Assembly (NCBI GenBank): GCA_039725955.1
Contig: CP091033.1
Coordinates: 930,001-994,000 of the forward strand
Direction: 5' to 3'
Source: Sinorhizobium sp. B11
GTDB lineage: Bacteria > Pseudomonadota > Alphaproteobacteria > Rhizobiales > Rhizobiaceae
Length of the DNA: 64,000 nt
Part shown: positions 61,241-64,000 of the stretch, piece after piece
Layout: each line of letters begins with the position of its first letter
Position numbering within the stretch: the stretch's first letter is position 1
Position numbers and translations under genes: made by a program
Notes under the pieces: model-generated
Databases searched by the model: none
Told to the model about the DNA's origin: nothing
The model's input: the letters and a program-made list of their open reading frames with translations, nothing else

Positions 61241-62803
61241 CTATTCTGATATTGTGACATCATTGAACAGAAACGAAACCATATACCCCATTTTAAAGTC
61301 ATGAACCCTTGGACTAGACGCCATTAGCCAGCCCCATCCAGGCGTAACAAGGGGAACCGCATATGCGTTCGTCAGCAAGTACTTGTGAACTTCATGCAAC
61401 TTGCTCGCGCGTTCTGCGCCGGAGAGCTTCCGCTGGTCTTCAAGCAAGAGATCAAGATCCGCGTTCAATCCGAGATTGGATGCTCCAGGGCGCCTCCAAA
61501 GAAAATAGAGATAGTCTGGGTCAACCCCTGACATTCCGAGGCTCAAAATACTGGGCGTCCCATCGGTCCTTGTATTTACATCCGCGATGTGACTGTAGAA
61601 CGAAGCGACATCCCACGCTTCAATCTCCGCTTGCACCCCCACAGCGGCCAGGTCTTGCTGCATGATCTGATGCATCAGGTCCCATCCCTCCCCTTTATAA
61701 ACCACAAGCTTTACTTTCAGGGGCTCCTCGGGAGTATACCCGGCTGCCGCCAAGAGTTTCTTGGCACCTTCGGGATTGTAGGCCACGCCCCAAGCGGCGC
61801 AAAGCACTTGGTCAGTGGCGAACAAATTGGGAGCGACAGGGCAAGTACCAAGCTTTGCGAGCCCCTCAAAGGCGACGTCTGCATAGGCTTGCCGATTCAA
61901 TGCCATCCCGATGGCCCTGCGAATGTTAGCATCGTCGAAGGGTTTAATCTTCCAGGTGAAGGACGCGAACGTCTGTTGCCCCGAAAGCTCAGAGACGTAA
62001 ACTTTGAAGCTGCTATCCTCGACGAGCTCCTTAGCCTCCTGCAATGAAGGTTCTGCCATGTCCACCTCGCCGGAGCGAAGGGCAGCCATTCGAGAAACGG
62101 CTTCCGGTATAACCTTGAAGATCAGCTTATCGATGTGCGGTTTGCCCGAATTCGAAACAAGGGGGTTCGCGTTCTTGTAGTCGCCATTTGCTTCGAGTTC
62201 GATGCTGTCATTCCTGGTCCATTCGTGGAACTTAAACGGTCCGGTGCCGACGGGTTTAAACTCCTTGTCGGTGAATGACGACGGACATACAAAAACCGCT
62301 TGCATACCGCTAAGAAAAGCGAGGAATGGGACATAGCGCTCTGAAAGCGAAATCTTCAATACATTCCCATCAACCGCGCTGCTGGTGATGGGTCCCCAGA
62401 GAGGCCGATTGGGATTAAGTGTTGAAGGGTCAAGTGCTCGGTCAAGACTTGCCTTCGCGGCACGAGCATCAAAAATAGTGCCGTCGTGACATTTCACCCC
62501 GTCACGTATTTCGAAACTGTAGGACTTGCCGTCATCGGAACTTCTCCAGCCACTGGCCAGTCCGGGATGAATAGAGCCATCCCTGTCCATCGTCAGCAGA
62601 GTATCGAAAATCAGATTGGTAATCTGGAGTGAATATGTTGCGCCAACCCGTTGAGGGTCGAGACTGTCGGCGTCAAATGGCCGGGCGATCACCAAATCGG
62701 TGGCATTCGCCTGTCCGATAGCCGAAGCACCAAGAGAAAGCGCAAAAAGAACCAGGACCACTCGCGAACAAAGGCCCATTCCGATTGTAGGTGGCACCGT
62801 CAA
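61241..62803 (-). CDS. Family 5 extracellular solute-binding protein (DppA/OppA-like)
   Basis: About 520 aa. Signal peptide VVLVLFALSLGASAIGQANA, then the SBP_bac_5 body: QITNLIFDTLLTMDRDGSIH, PGLASGWRSSDDGKSYSFEI, KCHDGTIFDARAAKASLDRA, the GTGPFKFHEWTRNDSIELEA motif and IRRAIGMALNRQAYADVAFE. The start is uncertain: TTG 62803 has GGGAG six bases upstream, while ATG 62779 lacks a good site. It is first in the operon, so its specificity decides the transported compound. The family covers peptides, glutathione, nickel, opines and glycosides. Confidence 0.9.
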   Translation of the reverse strand: MTVPPTIGMGLCSRVVLVLFALSLGASAIGQANATDLVIARPFDADSLDPQRVGATYSLQITNLIFDTLLTMDRDGSIHPGLASGWRSSDDGKSYSFEIRDGVKCHDGTIFDARAAKASLDRALDPSTLNPNRPLWGPITSSAVDGNVLKISLSERYVPFLAFLSGMQAVFVCPSSFTDKEFKPVGTGPFKFHEWTRNDSIELEANGDYKNANPLVSNSGKPHIDKLIFKVIPEAVSRMAALRSGEVDMAEPSLQEAKELVEDSSFKVYVSELSGQQTFASFTWKIKPFDDANIRRAIGMALNRQAYADVAFEGLAKLGTCPVAPNLFATDQVLCAAWGVAYNPEGAKKLLAAAGYTPEEPLKVKLVVYKGEGWDLMHQIMQQDLAAVGVQAEIEAWDVASFYSHIADVNTRTDGTPSILSLGMSGVDPDYLYFLWRRPGASNLGLNADLDLLLEDQRKLSGAERASKLHEVHKYLLTNAYAVPLVTPGWGWLMASSPRVHDFKMGYMVSFLFNDVTISE

Positions 62804-63127
62804 TAGCAACTCCCTCGCGGACTTTTACCCTTCCCAGCCTGCGATAGCTTCTTCCGCTAGAACTGGGCCACAAAAGTGATAAAAATAAAATCTAAGGGCT
62901 GCCACGACAAGCAACTTATGGTGGCTCCTGCGACGACCTTTGGTCGACTCGCCGAAAGAACGCAATTGGTCGATCCGTATTGGCGGTACTTAATGTGTTA
63001 CCTACAGGTGCTGGGCTATAGCGACAATCTGTTATATCTCCGCAACGTTTCCGATGATATCGTCTCAAGCCTTGCGCGGCGTTAGTGTGGTAGTCCATGC
63101 GGGTTGGGTGACTTGCTAAGATGCGTG
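62804..63127. promoter_or_regulatory. Divergent spacer between transporter operon and PAS sensor gene
   Basis: 324 bp with an A/T-rich stretch at 62870-62895. Promoters for both directions should lie here. A plus frame from GTG 62876 (69 aa) has no ribosome-binding site and was not called. Confidence 0.45.
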
Positions 63128-64000
63128 ATGGGCCGGAAGAGCCTGATACCTGTCATTTTCGTGGCCTTATTGTTGATCGCGTTTTGGGCTCCGCTCTTAG
63201 CGCAACGGTCTTTCGGCATGCTTAATTTCGGCGCCGCACTTGTCGGCACAGTCGTGGTCCTGAGCTTGCACTTCCGGCCAATCCGGCAAAGGACGCATAT
63301 GGCCAAGGGCAGGCAAGATTTCATAGAAACTATTCCTGGTCTTGCATGGACGGCAGAAGCTGACGGGCATATCAGCAGTATGAACTCTCAAATGCGAGAG
63401 TTTTTATGTATACCGGACGGCTCGCTCATGGTCCCGTCATCATCAATACACCCTGAAGACCGACAGAAGACCTTCGATCTTTGGACGCAGAATGGCGGCT
63501 TGGGAAAGCCCGGCACCCACCGCTTCATTGACCGGGATGGCCGCCATCACTGGTTCCGGTCGGTGGTGCAGAAAGTTCGCGATACCGATGGGGCAAATGA
63601 TTGGACGTGGGGGACCTTTATCGACATCAGTGACCTGAAGGCCGCCGAGGAAGCACTGCGTAGCAGCGAAGAGAACCTCAGAGCTATTCTTGACCACATC
63701 CCCGGACAGATCTCCACGGCCGACGCCAACGGAATTCACGATTACTGCAATCAAATTGCGGAGACATTCTATGGACATTCCTATCACGAACTGAATGGAA
63801 TGGGGTTCACGAGGTTCGTTCATCCTGACGATCTGGAGGGGTATGTTTCGGAGGGGTGGGAAAATATAAAAAGCGGAGTTCCCATCGACCGTCCGGTCCG
63901 TTTGTTGCGGCACGATGGAGTTTATCGTTGGTTTCGGATCCGAATTAACCCGGCTTTCGACGCGGAAGGAAATGTCGTTAGGTGGTATGGTCTTCACAGC
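63128..64000 (+). CDS. Membrane-anchored PAS sensor protein, 3' end beyond window
   Basis: The frame from ATG 63128 stays open to the right edge (291 codons). Two membrane helices come first (IPVIFVALLLIAFWAPLLAQ and GMLNFGAALVGTVVVLSLHF), then two PAS/PAC modules: FIETIPGLAWTAEADGHISS with HRFIDRDGRHHWFRSVVQKV, and ILDHIPGQISTADANGIHDY with VRLLRHDGVYRWFRIRINPA. The connecting helix is LKAAEEALRSSEENLRAI. It is probably the sensor part of a histidine kinase or diguanylate cyclase. The output domain lies outside the window. The ribosome-binding site is weak, so an earlier start cannot be excluded. Confidence 0.75.
   Translation, partial: MGRKSLIPVIFVALLLIAFWAPLLAQRSFGMLNFGAALVGTVVVLSLHFRPIRQRTHMAKGRQDFIETIPGLAWTAEADGHISSMNSQMREFLCIPDGSLMVPSSSIHPEDRQKTFDLWTQNGGLGKPGTHRFIDRDGRHHWFRSVVQKVRDTDGANDWTWGTFIDISDLKAAEEALRSSEENLRAILDHIPGQISTADANGIHDYCNQIAETFYGHSYHELNGMGFTRFVHPDDLEGYVSEGWENIKSGVPIDRPVRLLRHDGVYRWFRIRINPAFDAEGNVVRWYGLHS

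Noticed and set aside
62876..63085. Plus-strand 69-codon frame from GTG
   Set aside because: No ribosome-binding site, atypical composition and no recognisable feature.

Overview
The window looks like chromosomal or megaplasmid DNA of an alphaproteobacterium of the Rhizobiaceae type (Rhizobium/Agrobacterium/Sinorhizobium). The support is moderately high GC, tightly overlapping ATGA/GTGA gene junctions, an ExoF/ExoP-like exopolysaccharide export pair, and IS3-family elements of types common in rhizobia. No species can be named from sequence alone.

Region 1 (1-2 kb) holds a short hypothetical ORF with a perfect ribosome-binding site, an L,D-transpeptidase and a Pal/OmpA lipoprotein, all cell-envelope functions. 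Region 2 (2.2-35.5 kb) is a large Wzx/Wzy-type exopolysaccharide or capsule locus in several operons. It has an outer-membrane export protein and a Wzx flippase (+). A six-gene minus operon builds an amino- and N-acyl-modified sugar nucleotide. A LuxR-type regulator with a degenerate receiver follows. A second minus operon carries a TagA/WecG transferase, a WbaP-like priming transferase, UDP-xylose synthase and GT8 and GT2 transferases. Next come a PhyH-type dioxygenase, a plus operon of three glycosyltransferases and a PCP-2a/BY-kinase, a beta-helix protein, a GT-C membrane transferase, a dolichyl-phosphate-mannose-synthase-like GT2, a frameshifted Wzy polymerase fused to a second BY-kinase copy, and gmd-fcl for GDP-L-fucose. 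An EAL-domain c-di-GMP protein closes the locus. The likely product is a heteropolymer with fucose, xylose and N-acetylated amino-sugar residues.

Region 3 (37.5-43 kb) is a catabolic/import module: a GntR/FCD regulator diverging from an AbgB-like M20 amidohydrolase and a polar amino-acid-type ABC transporter. The last gene, the binding protein, loses its normal C-terminus exactly where a tRNA 3'-end-like sequence begins, so this is a probable island junction. Region 4 (43-57.2 kb) is decayed accessory DNA with low coding density. It holds a small lipoprotein, an IS3 transposase remnant, frameshifted mocA- and xdhC-type genes, a UBP zinc-finger protein, a cNMP-binding gene cut by a 1,319-bp IS, small secreted or membrane proteins, a CorA fragment, a single-domain response regulator, a PAS histidine kinase, and a complete 1,272-bp IS with a 4-bp target duplication. 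Region 5 (57.7-64 kb) is a five-gene peptide/nickel-type ABC transporter operon whose DppD-like ATPase is frameshifted inside its Walker A motif, then the start of another PAS sensor that runs off the right edge.

The most unusual feature is at 23-33 kb. Two 2,083-bp direct repeats (7,994 bp apart) encode nearly the whole PCP/BY-kinase. The second copy is fused in frame to a Wzy polymerase, and the polymerase itself is split by a +1 frameshift at a site that closely resembles the prfB recoding signal.
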